DNA from: an uncultured Bacteroidales bacterium
Lineage (GTDB): Bacteria; Bacteroidota; Bacteroidia; Bacteroidales; JAUNSR01
Length of the DNA: 64,000 nt
Direction: 5' to 3'
NCBI GenBank assembly: GCA_947074145.1
Contig: CAMTOJ010000009.1
Coordinates: 28,596 to 92,595 of the forward strand
Shown: piece after piece, positions 9,122-18,000 of the stretch
Numbering within the stretch: position 1 is the first letter of the stretch
How the letters are laid out: every line of letters starts with the position of its first letter
Translations under genes and position numbers: made by a program
The notes under the pieces: model-generated
Told to the model about the DNA's origin: nothing
Database searches by the model: none
The model's input: only the letters and a program-made list of their open reading frames with translations

Positions 9122-10384
9122 TTAACGGATCTTCAACGTAACAATAGATATTACACATAACATAATACATATGATCCAGAATCTTACTACAATTTTTGAT
9201 TCAGGAATTGCATATGATGGTTTCTGAAATTTGGCAACTATGCCCGAACTTGCAGCTTTCTGAAAATGGTGATGCAAAGGTGCCATTCTGAATATTCTTT
9301 GACCTTCTCCATATTTTTTCTTGGTGAATTTGAAATACATAGTCTGCAAAATCACCGACAAGCTCTCTATAAAAAATACTCCGCATATTATAGGCAAAAG
9401 CAACTCTTTATGTATTGCTACTGCAAATACACCAATAATACCACCAATAGTCAAACTTCCCGTATCTCCCATAAAGACTTGTGCCGGGAAAGCATTATAC
9501 CATAAAAATCCTATTGTGGCACCTATAAAGGCACTTGCAAAAACCACGAGCTCTTCTGAGCCGGGAATATACATTATATTCAGATAGGAGGCATAATCGA
9601 TATGCGATGACACATATGCAAGTATTCCCAATGTTGTTCCTATTATTGCAGAACAACCGGTGGCAAGTCCGTCAAGTCCATCGGTAAGATTGGCTCCGTT
9701 GGATACTGCCGTCACAATAAATATTGTGATAAGAATAAATATTATCCAGCCGATAGTCTGAGCATTATCACCCATAAAACCTACCAAATCAGCATAATCG
9801 AAATTATTATTCTTTACAAAAGGTATCGTTGTTTGTGTCGATTTGATATTTAGAGGTGAATAATCTACAACCTCCGTATCATTTACTGTGATTGTCTGAA
9901 TATTCTCTCTGATCACAACATTTGGACTTTTGAAAAGAACAAATCCCACAATCAGTCCTAAACCGACCTGGCCGATAATCTTAAACTTTCCGTGAAGTCC
10001 CTCTTTATCCTTCTTAAAAACCTTTATGTAGTCATCAAGGAAGCCGATGGTACCCAAAAACAGAGTTGTGACTATCATCAGAATCATATATATATTACCC
10101 AACTTACTAACCAATAAACATGGTATAAGAATGGCAAGTATAATTATTACACCTCCCATAGTAGGGGTTCCTTTTTTAGACATCTGTCCCTCAAGTCCAA
10201 GATCTCTAACAATCTCACCAATCTGTTTTCGTTGAAGAAATTCTATGATTTTCTTTCCCGTCACGGTTGAGAATATCAATGCTATTATAAATGCAATTCC
10301 AGAACGAAATGTCACATAAGTAAAAAGTCGCGTCCCGGGAAAATCAAATGTTTTATCCAGATAATCAAATAGATAATACAACAT
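9122..10384 (-). CDS. mraY: Phospho-N-acetylmuramoyl-pentapeptide transferase
   Basis: Integral membrane enzyme that transfers phospho-MurNAc-pentapeptide to undecaprenyl phosphate, forming lipid I. Ten or so membrane segments are visible. Catalytic motifs are [12 protein letters not shown] near residue 70, FLDDYIKV near 115 (the Asp pair), [15 protein letters not shown] near 230 and [13 protein letters not shown] near 302, with APLHHHFQ near 367. The protein is 420 residues, about 60 longer than the E. coli enzyme. The extra part lies near residues 160-205 in a hydrophilic loop, a common feature of Bacteroidetes MraY. It lies 20 bp after murE. Confidence 0.98.
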   Translation of the reverse strand: MLYYLFDYLDKTFDFPGTRLFTYVTFRSGIAFIIALIFSTVTGKKIIEFLQRKQIGEIVRDLGLEGQMSKKGTPTMGGVIIILAILIPCLLVSKLGNIYMILMIVTTLFLGTIGFLDDYIKVFKKDKEGLHGKFKIIGQVGLGLIVGFVLFKSPNVVIRENIQTITVNDTEVVDYSPLNIKSTQTTIPFVKNNNFDYADLVGFMGDNAQTIGWIIFILITIFIVTAVSNGANLTDGLDGLATGCSAIIGTTLGILAYVSSHIDYASYLNIMYIPGSEELVVFASAFIGATIGFLWYNAFPAQVFMGDTGSLTIGGIIGVFAVAIHKELLLPIICGVFFIESLSVILQTMYFKFTKKKYGEGQRIFRMAPLHHHFQKAASSGIVAKFQKPSYAIPESKIVVRFWIICIMLCVISIVTLKIR

Positions 10385-10404
10385 ATTATTATCGTCTTAA
10401 TATA

Positions 10405-11859
10405 TTATTTCAAACCAAAAATCTCTCTTACAACCTCTCTGTCATCAAAATGATGCTTAACACCTTTTACATCCTGATAATCTTCATGACCTTTTCCGGC
10501 TATCAAGATAATGTCTCCCTCTTTTGCAAGCATAAAAGCATTCTTTATTGCCTGATATCTGTCGGGGATCATTATTGTCTTCATATTATCGTCCGAATCA
10601 AGACCGGCAGCCATATCATTGATAATATCCTGAGGCTCTTCAAAACGTGGATTATCAGATGTAAGAATCACTTTGTCGCTATATTTTGCCGATTCTTTAG
10701 CCATTAAAGGGCGTTTACCTTTATCACGATTACCTCCGGCTCCAACAACAGTGATGATACTTCCATTATCTTTAATAATATCTTTTATTGTTGTAAGAAC
10801 ATTTACAAGAGCATCCGGAGTATGAGCATAATCAACAATTGCAGTAATTCCGTTTTTAGATCTGATTGTTTCAAAACGACCATCTACAGGCGTAAGTTCG
10901 CTTATGATAAGAAGTGCCGTATCGGGCTCTACTCCAAGTTCAACTGCCGAACCGTAAACGGCAAGCAGATTATAAGCATTGAAGCGTCCTACAAAATTAG
11001 TCAACACCTCTTTTCCATTAATATCAAGAAGCATTCCCTCTATATGTTCCTCTACAATTGCACCTTTATAGTCGGCTATTGTTTGCATAGAATAGGTTTT
11101 CTTTCTTGCCGCACAATTTTGCAACATCACATTCCCATTCTTATCATCAATATTGGTCAATGCAAAAGCATCTTTTCCCAATGAATCGAAGAAACCTTTT
11201 TTTGCTTTTAGATAAGCATCAAAAGTTTTATGATAATCAAGATGATCTCTTGTTATGTTAGTAAAAATACCTCCTGCAAATTTCAATCCACCGATACGCT
11301 TTTGATCTACAGCATGCGAACTAACCTCCATAAAAGCATATTCACATCCTGCATCAACCATATCTTTCAATAACATATTAAGTGTTACGGGATCAGGGGT
11401 TGTCTGACTTGCCGCAACCGGCTTGTCAACTATATAATTACAAACTGTCGAAAGCAAACCGCTTTTATGTCCAAGTCTGTTAAACATTTTATATAAAAGA
11501 GTAGCTGTCGTAGTTTTTCCGTTTGTTCCGGTTACACCTACAAGAGTTAACTGTTCCGACGGATGACCATAAAACGCTGACACTATCTCTGATATTGCTT
11601 CGTTAGGATCTTCAACTTTTACATAAGTTACCGAGTCGGAGATTGTTTCAGGCATATTCTGACACACTATCACCTTTGCTCCCTGCTCAATGGCGGATGC
11701 TATAAATTTATGTCCATCAACTACCGTGCCGTTTATTGCGACAAAAAGGTCTCCGGATTTGATCTTTCTCGAATCCATTTCGACTCCAGCAACTTCCATA
11801 TTGCTGTCGCCGATAATTTCTGTTATTGATAATCTTTCAATAAGTTTTTCTAATTTCAT
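10405..11859 (-). CDS. murE: UDP-MurNAc-tripeptide synthetase (meso-DAP type)
   Basis: Cytoplasmic ligase adding the third amino acid of the stem peptide. The ATP loop GVTGTNGKTTTATLLYK is near residue 110, the substrate motif QTTPDPVTLN near 153, FTNITRDHLDYHKT near 205, and DYAHTPDALVN near 350. The specificity motif DNPRFEEP near residue 405 is the form used for meso-diaminopimelate, which fits the dapB gene at 33024. The length of 484 residues is normal. It sits 25 bp after the ftsI-type gene. Confidence 0.98.
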   Translation of the reverse strand: MKLEKLIERLSITEIIGDSNMEVAGVEMDSRKIKSGDLFVAINGTVVDGHKFIASAIEQGAKVIVCQNMPETISDSVTYVKVEDPNEAISEIVSAFYGHPSEQLTLVGVTGTNGKTTTATLLYKMFNRLGHKSGLLSTVCNYIVDKPVAASQTTPDPVTLNMLLKDMVDAGCEYAFMEVSSHAVDQKRIGGLKFAGGIFTNITRDHLDYHKTFDAYLKAKKGFFDSLGKDAFALTNIDDKNGNVMLQNCAARKKTYSMQTIADYKGAIVEEHIEGMLLDINGKEVLTNFVGRFNAYNLLAVYGSAVELGVEPDTALLIISELTPVDGRFETIRSKNGITAIVDYAHTPDALVNVLTTIKDIIKDNGSIITVVGAGGNRDKGKRPLMAKESAKYSDKVILTSDNPRFEEPQDIINDMAAGLDSDDNMKTIMIPDRYQAIKNAFMLAKEGDIILIAGKGHEDYQDVKGVKHHFDDREVVREIFGLK

Positions 11860-11884
11860 TACTTATGTTTTTAAGATTCATTTA

Positions 11885-14011
11885 TTATTTCAAATTCAAA
11901 ACAATAGTCTCTCCTTTTGATATGCGTCGTCCGGAGGGTTTAGATTGCTGATAAACTTTACCGCGACCATTAATTTGCACCTTCATTCCTCTGTTTTCAA
12001 GAATATATACGGCATCTTTGGCTCCCATTCCCACTACAGAAGGAATAAGACTTTCATCTCCCGACATTTCTGTCAACATTATCTTATTGTTTGAAACTGT
12101 GGCTTTTGCCCAATCCCATTCTTTATCTTTATCATCATCATCCAAAGGAAGATTCAGCTTGTCAAACAATTTTGTAAGCTCTTTATAACTTCCGGATTTT
12201 GCTAACGGCAAGAATTGATTTAAAGTATCATTCTTTTCATATTCCACCGCCACACTTCTGCCCTGAGCATAAACTCGTTCAGCCACATTTTTAAACACCA
12301 TACCCGACATTCCTCCACCTGAAGGATATCCGTTTCTCGGAGCCCTTATCACAACAATACATGAGTACATTGGTTTATCAGCCGGGAAGTAACCGCAAAA
12401 GGATACCTGATGTCTTTTTCCTCCGTTTTTATAACCCATCGCTCCTTGTGAAAGCTGTGCTGTTCCGGTTTTCCCTGCAAGAAGAAGCTTATCCGATTTT
12501 ATCATCTTTGCTGTCCCTTGTTCAACTACGTCCAACAACATTTGACGTATATTACCCAATGTAGCCGGAGTACAAATTGAAGAATTGATAGTTTCGGTCT
12601 TAAACTTTTGTATCACCTCTCCATCTTTGCTTATATTTTTCACAAGCACAGGCTTAATAAGTTTTCCGTCATTTGCCAATGCATTGTAAAAATTCAAAGT
12701 ATATATCGGAGGAATCTGAGTTTCATAGCCGAATGACATCCATGGAAGAGTTGTCTTCGACCAATATTGTACAGAATCCTTAGGATGTCTGATCTTTGCA
12801 CGACCCGTTCCGGGAATACCTATATCGAGAGGCTTATTAATCTTGGTTTCATAAATCGCCTCAACAAAAGCTGACGGATTTTTTTCAAAACCTTTTAATA
12901 TCGCTTTTGCCACCCCAATATTAGAAGAGTACCATATCGACTGCGCCGCTGTTATCTTCCCATATCCTCCGTGGCTCATATTATGATCGGTCATTTTTGC
13001 ACCTCTGTACATATAATAGCCCGGTCCCGTATCAATTGTATCATTCGGTTTCACTATTCCTTTGTCAAGAGCAATCATCATCGAAAGTGTCTTAAATGTA
13101 GAACCCGGTTCCGATTCATCTGAAACTGCAAAGTTTTTTGTTTCCGCATATTGTCCCACATTAATCCTGCCAAGGTTTGACATTGCCTTAATCTCTCCTG
13201 TTTCAACTTCCATAAGAATTACCGTTCCGGATTCAGCATCAATCTCCGTCAATTTATCAAGAAGAGCATTGTGAACAATGTCTTGCATATCAATATCAAT
13301 CGTAGTTGTGATATCCATACCGTTTATCGGCTCCTTTTCAGGTGTAATATGATAGCGACCTGCAACTTTTTGCCATGTTCCGACTCCCGGTTCCCCTTTA
13401 AGCAAAGAATCAAGAGACAGCTCCAGTCCGTTTTTACCACCTTTACTCATATCACCGTAAACATCTCCGATAGTTCTTGATGCAAGCTGTCCGAAAGGTT
13501 TCTTTCTTTGAGCCATCTCTTCAATCACCATACCGCTACGGTGAGATCGTTGTTTCAGAAAAGGGAAGGTGTACAATTCTTTCATATCGGTATATGAAAT
13601 TTTCTTCCCGATCAATCTATAATGTCGACTTCCGCTATTATATCCTCTCATGATATGAGCGGAGTATTCCGATGGTGATTTATCTTTAAATTTTTCAGAC
13701 AATCGTCTGCTAAGTTCCGGCAAATGGTTTTTTAATGTGTCAAATTTCAGACCATCGGCCTTAAAATCCATATATACATAATACTGAGGAATACTACTTG
13801 CCATCAAACGTCCGTCGCATGCATATATATTCCCCCTCTGGGGATCAATTCTTTTATCTTCAATTTTTAATCTGGAGATCTTTTTCATCCATCCCTCTTT
13901 TTCAACCACAGCCGACTCAAAAGCCTTCCAGAAAATTGCAACGCCTACAGCTGCGGCAAAAAGAAAAACAAAAAAGAATCTGATCTTTATACCTCTTCTT
14001 GTTATCGCCAT
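11885..14011 (-). CDS. ftsI: Septal penicillin-binding protein FtsI (class B PBP) with PASTA domain
   Basis: Monofunctional DD-transpeptidase that cross-links septal peptidoglycan, anchored by one membrane segment (about residues 11-29) with its bulk in the periplasm. The PBP dimerisation domain begins near RIDPQRGNIYACDG (residue 55). The active site has SxxK as STFK at residues 304-307, SxN in WYSSNIGVAK near 362, and KTGT in LLAGKTGTAQ near 515. The last 65 residues form a PASTA domain (IPSVVGMGAKDAVYILENRG). With 708 residues and PASTA it resembles the Bacteroidetes and sporulation-type septal PBPs rather than E. coli FtsI (588). It lies 3 bp after the FtsL-like gene. Confidence 0.95.
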   Translation of the reverse strand: MAITRRGIKIRFFFVFLFAAAVGVAIFWKAFESAVVEKEGWMKKISRLKIEDKRIDPQRGNIYACDGRLMASSIPQYYVYMDFKADGLKFDTLKNHLPELSRRLSEKFKDKSPSEYSAHIMRGYNSGSRHYRLIGKKISYTDMKELYTFPFLKQRSHRSGMVIEEMAQRKKPFGQLASRTIGDVYGDMSKGGKNGLELSLDSLLKGEPGVGTWQKVAGRYHITPEKEPINGMDITTTIDIDMQDIVHNALLDKLTEIDAESGTVILMEVETGEIKAMSNLGRINVGQYAETKNFAVSDESEPGSTFKTLSMMIALDKGIVKPNDTIDTGPGYYMYRGAKMTDHNMSHGGYGKITAAQSIWYSSNIGVAKAILKGFEKNPSAFVEAIYETKINKPLDIGIPGTGRAKIRHPKDSVQYWSKTTLPWMSFGYETQIPPIYTLNFYNALANDGKLIKPVLVKNISKDGEVIQKFKTETINSSICTPATLGNIRQMLLDVVEQGTAKMIKSDKLLLAGKTGTAQLSQGAMGYKNGGKRHQVSFCGYFPADKPMYSCIVVIRAPRNGYPSGGGMSGMVFKNVAERVYAQGRSVAVEYEKNDTLNQFLPLAKSGSYKELTKLFDKLNLPLDDDDKDKEWDWAKATVSNNKIMLTEMSGDESLIPSVVGMGAKDAVYILENRGMKVQINGRGKVYQQSKPSGRRISKGETIVLNLK

Positions 14012-14014
14012 CTG

Positions 14015-14383
14015 TTATTCGTTTAAATTATAAGCAGGCTTATCAGCCTCAGTTATATCAATACCATGTCTTTTGATAAGCTGCTTAACTTGAGAAGGCC
14101 TGCTCACCCCGATCAATTCGGATGAACGAGTTAGTGACTCAAAACGTGTATCTTTCAACTCTTTTTTAAGCTTCTCTATCTCAGCCACCTGTTTTTGACA
14201 AGTGTATCGATTACTCGTACTAATCAAAACAAGCAATAAAACAACACCTATCGTCTTGATATTCTCAAGAAAGAAATCTTTAGATAGGAATCCGAACTCC
14301 GATATTGTTTTTAGCTCATTTACGCCATTCTCAAACACGGAATTTAAAATCGTTGTTTTGTCTTTTGTTTCTTTTGTATCCAC
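14015..14383 (-). CDS. FtsL-like bitopic division protein
   Basis: A 122-residue protein with a hydrophilic N-terminus, one membrane helix near residues 44-58 (TIGVVLLLVLISTS), a following short coiled-coil-like stretch rich in K and E (QKQVAEIEKLKKELKD), and a short tail. The topology, size and place between rsmH and ftsI are those of FtsL, a partner of FtsQ that activates FtsWI. Sequence similarity in this family is too weak to recognise by eye, so the function is inferred from context. Confidence 0.75.
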   Translation of the reverse strand: MDTKETKDKTTILNSVFENGVNELKTISEFGFLSKDFFLENIKTIGVVLLLVLISTSNRYTCQKQVAEIEKLKKELKDTRFESLTRSSELIGVSRPSQVKQLIKRHGIDITEADKPAYNLNE

Positions 14384-14408
14384 CTCTTTGCAATTTGATT
14401 AATAAAAT

Positions 14409-15320
14409 TTACAATTTCTCAGCAATTCTGAGTTTAGCACTTCTTGATCTCGGATTACGCTCCACTTCCTCATCGGAAGCAACAATAACCCTGTTGTTCA
14501 CAAGACGGAAAGGAGTGTTGACCTTTCCAAAAAAGTCTTTGTCGAGTTTTCCCTCGAAGTTTCCTGTTTTCATAAAGTTCTTCACAAGTCTGTCTTCGAG
14601 CGAATGATAGGTTAACACCACAAGTCTCCCTCCGGGATTTAATTCTTTAAGTGCACTTGTCAGCATCTGTTTTAATGCTCCCATTTCTTCGTTTACCTCT
14701 ATGCGCAAAGCCTGAAAAATCTGCGCAAGCTCTTTTTTCTCCTGTTTCTTGTTGACAAATCGTCCGATTACCTCAAGAAAATCGTCAACTGTTTCAAACT
14801 TCTTTTGTGACCTCCTGTTAACAATTGCAGAAGCTATTCTTCTCGAGTTCTTCATCTCTCCATAGAGATAAAAAATATCAGCAAGAGCTTCTTCGTCATA
14901 AGTGTTTAGAATTTCGGCAGCCGTTTTTCCTCCCGTACGGTTCATTCTCATATCGAGTTTACCGTTGAAACGGAATGAAAATCCTCGCTCTTCATCATCA
15001 AAATGGTGAAAAGATACGCCAAGATCGGCAAGTATCCCATCAACACCATCTACCTGATGATACATCATAAAATTTGATAAAAATTTAAAATTACTCCTTA
15101 CAAAAACAAATCTGTCATCATCTACGATATTTGCTTGTGCGTCTTCATCTTGGTCGAATGAGTACAAAACTCCTTCGTCGCCTAATCTTGCCAATATAGC
15201 TTTGCTATGGCCACCTCCGCCAAAAGTCACATCTACGTAAGTCCCGTTTTCCGCGATATTCAACCCTTCCATACATTCCTCAAGGAGAGCGGGAATATGA
15301 TATACAGTTTCTTCTTGCAT
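14409..15320 (-). CDS. rsmH: 16S rRNA (cytosine-1402-N4)-methyltransferase
   Basis: SAM-dependent methyltransferase (MraW) that modifies C1402 in the 30S P site. The start MQEETVYHIPALLEECMEGL fits the family HxPVLxxE pattern. The SAM loop VDVTFGGGGHSKAIL is near residues 28-42, YSFDQDEDA near 53, ILADLGVSFHHFDDEERGFSF near 95-115 and LDMRMNR near 121; the family YHSLEDRLVKNF motif lies near 240. The length of 303 residues is typical. It is the first gene of the dcw run here; in most Bacteroidales mraZ would precede it, but no mraZ is present upstream. Confidence 0.97.
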   Translation of the reverse strand: MQEETVYHIPALLEECMEGLNIAENGTYVDVTFGGGGHSKAILARLGDEGVLYSFDQDEDAQANIVDDDRFVFVRSNFKFLSNFMMYHQVDGVDGILADLGVSFHHFDDEERGFSFRFNGKLDMRMNRTGGKTAAEILNTYDEEALADIFYLYGEMKNSRRIASAIVNRRSQKKFETVDDFLEVIGRFVNKKQEKKELAQIFQALRIEVNEEMGALKQMLTSALKELNPGGRLVVLTYHSLEDRLVKNFMKTGNFEGKLDKDFFGKVNTPFRLVNNRVIVASDEEVERNPRSRSAKLRIAEKL

Positions 15321-15351
15321 ATTTTCTTTTAAACTCGTTGATAATTAACTG

Positions 15352-15359
15352 TAAAGTTA
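15352..15359 (-). promoter_or_regulatory. Candidate -7 box of the dcw operon
   Basis: On the minus strand the sequence reads TAACTTTA, seven of eight positions of the Bacteroidetes -7 consensus TAnnTTTG. Transcription would begin about 15345 and give a leader of about 25 nt before rsmH. No clear TTTG -33 box is visible. Confidence 0.35.
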
Positions 15360-15591
15360 AAGATTATAATACGCACTAATAAGTTTTTATTTTAAAAGTT
15401 ATCAACAAAATATTATATAAAGTCAATATTTATCGCTCTTTAAGGGCATTTTGAGCAATAATCGCTTTAAATATTTCCATTTTAACAATTAAATATTCTC
15501 TCAAACCTGATTCATGCATTTTATTATTCTTTTTCATCACCGAAATATCCACAAATCTTCATCTACAATATAGAAATTTATTGTATAAAAA

Positions 15592-15607
15592 TGTGAACTA
15601 AATCACA
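15592..15607. promoter_or_regulatory. CRP/FNR-family-like palindrome TGTGA-N6-TCACA
   Basis: The 16 bp match the classical CRP half-sites TGTGA and TCACA with a 6-bp spacer, flanked by AAA on the left and TATTT on the right. It lies 272 bp upstream of rsmH and 340 bp upstream of the lipoprotein -7 box. Whether a CRP-family protein of this organism recognises the E. coli-type sequence is unknown. Confidence 0.4.
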
Positions 15608-15723
15608 TATTTTTCACATTTATTCATTTATAAAGTCAATAATTATCAGTATATAACTTTTAATCATATTCCTGTTTTTATTCTTTATTCCAACCAAATT
15701 AAATTTTTTCAATGATGTTTTAT

Positions 15724-15809
15724 ATCCTATACGCAAATAGAATATATCCTAAAGGCGTATAGGATTAAACCTAAAAGCGTGTAGGATGTATCCTAAAAGC
15801 TGTTAGGAT
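15724..15809. repeat. Four 20-bp palindromes phased at exactly 22 bp
   Basis: Four units start at 15724, 15746, 15768 and 15790. The consensus is ATCCTA-N8-TAGGAT. Units 2 and 4 have perfect arms. Unit 1 has one mismatch in the right arm (TAGAAT), and unit 3 one in the left arm (AACCTA). The spacer is conserved in part (AAAGCG-like in units 2-4). The constant 22-bp pitch equals about two DNA turns, so all dyads face the same side of the helix, as expected for cooperative binding of a dimeric DNA-binding protein. The owner of the site is unknown. Confidence 0.85.
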
Positions 15810-15947
15810 AGAAAAGGTTATTTGGAAAATTTAAATCTTGAATGAATAATAATGTTAAATAATAAGCTTTAAACTATAGAGGTCTTAATATCTGACGAAG
15901 AAAACAGAGTGTAATGGGCATAAAGCTAATTATTCCCGCGAAATTCA

Positions 15948-15955
15948 TATCTTTA
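15948..15955 (+). promoter_or_regulatory. Candidate -7 box for the Ig-like lipoprotein gene
   Basis: TATCTTTA, seven of eight positions of TAnnTTTG. A start near 15962 would leave about 25 nt before the ATG at 15987 and only 10 nt before the alternative ATG at 15972. Confidence 0.35.
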
Positions 15956-15986
15956 CTTCTGTTTTTGTATAATGACAGAAAATAAT

Positions 15987-17987
15987 ATGAAAAAAATATT
16001 CAATTCATTTTTTTTACTCTCAATCGCCTCACTTATATCAATATTCATATTGCATTCTTGTGCAAATATTGCTCGTCCCGGTGGCGGACCTTTCGATGAA
16101 GAACCTCCTATATTCTTAAATTCCAAACCTTATCCGAATCAGGTAAATGTCTATCCGAAGAAAATAGAACTTCATTTTGACGAAAATATAAAGTTGGATA
16201 ATCCTTTCACAAAGGTGATTGTATCTCCTCCTCAAAAAACTGCTCCGATTATTAAGTCGAATGCAAAAACAGTTACAATTGAGCTTAAGGACTCTTTAAA
16301 AGCAAATACTACATATACAATTGATTTTACAGATGCTGTACGCGACAATAATGAAGGGAATATATTAAACAATTTTTCTATCGCTTTTTCAACGGGTAAT
16401 GTGATTGATTCTCTTAAAATATCCGGCACATTACTTAGCGCGGAAAATCTTGAGCCTCAATCAGGTATAATAGTTGGAATTCATTCGGATCTCTCTGATT
16501 CGGCTTTTGTTTCTAAGCCTTTTGAGAGAATAGGTAAGTCGGACGAACAGGGTCGTTTCAACATTTACAATATTACACCGGGAACGTATAAGGTTTATGC
16601 ATTAAAGGATATAAACAGCAACTATATGTTTGACTTGCCGGGAGAAGATATCGCGTTTCTTGACTCTTTGATTGTGCCAAATGTTGAAATAATGATGCAC
16701 AATGATACAGTATTTTCACTCAATAAATCATCGAGAAGTGCCAAAAAACTTGCGGATAATATGAACGTCGGTTTGTCAACAGACTCTGTAAGAAGAATCC
16801 CCGTACCACACTATTATCCAGATAATCTTGTATTGAGAACCTTTAATGAGAATAAGAAAACTTTGTATCTTGAAAAAAGCGAACGAGAATCTCCTGAGAA
16901 ATTGAATATTTATTTCAGCGCACCTCAAGATTCAACAGTTATTCTAACTCCAATTAATTTTGACGATACAGATTGGGCTGTTATTGAAAATTCTAAAAAG
17001 AATGATACATTGCATGTCTGGGTTAAAGATTCTATGATCTTTAAAATTGATACTTTAAAGATTGCGGTGACTCATCAATACACCGATACTCTAAAGCAGT
17101 TGTCAATTAAAACCGATACAATAAATTTTGTACAACGTAACAAAGCTCAGGCTGAGAAAAAGAGTGAAAAATCAAAATCAAAGAAAAATAAAGATGAAGA
17201 GATCTCTGCCGATAGCGTAAAGATTGAATTTATATCTTTTAAGGATAATATTTCGTCATCAATGGATATTGGCGTAAGACCTAAATTAACTCTTCCTGTG
17301 CCTATAGCAGATATAGATAAAGAGATGTTTCATGTAATGCAAAAGGTGGATACTCTTTTTGTTGATCAGGAATTCGAGATCAGACCCTCGAAAGATAATG
17401 AGAGGGAGTTTGAAATAAGAACTAAACTTAGCCCGGGAGAAAGCTATAGAATAACTATCGATTCGGCTGCTGTAAATAATATATACGGTTTACATAATAA
17501 TCTATATAATAAAAGTTTTACAGTAAAAAAAGTTGAAGATTATTCAAGTCTTGTTTTCGATATTACAGGTGTAGAAGGTGATGCTTTTGTAGAAGTTCTT
17601 AACAGTTCGGATAAACCTGTAGCTAAAGCTACGGTAAAAGATGGTCAGGCTAAATTTCCACATCTTAAACCGGGAACATATTATGCTAGAATTGTGTTAG
17701 ATAAAAACAACAACGGTGTCTATGATACAGGCGATTATGCTCTTGGTATTCAACCCGATGAAGTATATTATTACAATATGCCGATTGAGTTGAAAGAGTT
17801 TTGGCGAGTGAAACAGGATTGGAATATCAATAGTTTACCTTTGACGAAACAAAAACCGTTGGAGATAACTAAAAACAAACCTAAGGAAGTAAAATCTAAA
17901 AACCGAAACGAGCAATATCAAAATAAAAAATCGTCAGGTAACAGTTACGGCGGGGGTACTATCTCGGGTGGTACCATAAAAAGATAA
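15987..17987 (+). CDS. Ig-like domain (Big_5-type) lipoprotein
   Basis: Exported lipoprotein. The signal peptide MKKIFNSFFLLSIASLISIFILHSC ends in a lipobox (LHSC), predicting an acylated Cys and attachment to the outer membrane. The mature start, ANIARPGGGPFDEEPP, is typical of a Bacteroidetes family with an N-terminal Ig-like domain (PNQVNVYPKKIELHFDENI ... TYTIDFTDAVRDNNEGN ... SIAFSTG). A carboxypeptidase-regulatory-like module follows (GRFNIYNITPGTYKVYALKDINSNYMFD), and a similar module recurs near the C-terminus (LKPGTYYARIVLDKNNNGVYD). The extreme tail is Gly/Ser-rich. An ATG five codons earlier (15972) is possible, but MKK is the more usual signal-peptide start. The exact function is unknown. 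It lies 13 bp before the DUF3108 gene. Confidence 0.88.
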   Translation: MKKIFNSFFLLSIASLISIFILHSCANIARPGGGPFDEEPPIFLNSKPYPNQVNVYPKKIELHFDENIKLDNPFTKVIVSPPQKTAPIIKSNAKTVTIELKDSLKANTTYTIDFTDAVRDNNEGNILNNFSIAFSTGNVIDSLKISGTLLSAENLEPQSGIIVGIHSDLSDSAFVSKPFERIGKSDEQGRFNIYNITPGTYKVYALKDINSNYMFDLPGEDIAFLDSLIVPNVEIMMHNDTVFSLNKSSRSAKKLADNMNVGLSTDSVRRIPVPHYYPDNLVLRTFNENKKTLYLEKSERESPEKLNIYFSAPQDSTVILTPINFDDTDWAVIENSKKNDTLHVWVKDSMIFKIDTLKIAVTHQYTDTLKQLSIKTDTINFVQRNKAQAEKKSEKSKSKKNKDEEISADSVKIEFISFKDNISSSMDIGVRPKLTLPVPIADIDKEMFHVMQKVDTLFVDQEFEIRPSKDNEREFEIRTKLSPGESYRITIDSAAVNNIYGLHNNLYNKSFTVKKVEDYSSLVFDITGVEGDAFVEVLNSSDKPVAKATVKDGQAKFPHLKPGTYYARIVLDKNNNGVYDTGDYALGIQPDEVYYYNMPIELKEFWRVKQDWNINSLPLTKQKPLEITKNKPKEVKSKNRNEQYQNKKSSGNSYGGGTISGGTIKR

Positions 17988-18000
17988 ATTCTTTTGAATC

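Larger units (their letters stand above)
15321..15986. other. Gene-free regulatory region between rsmH and the Ig-like lipoprotein gene
   Basis: A 666-bp divergent intergenic region with no credible reading frame. It contains, from left to right: a TAnnTTTA-type box for the dcw transcript (15352-15359, minus), a CRP-like palindrome (15592-15607), a four-unit palindrome array (15724-15809) and a TAnnTTTA-type box for the lipoprotein gene (15948-15955, plus). A mraZ gene, expected here in relatives, is absent. Confidence 0.7.
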
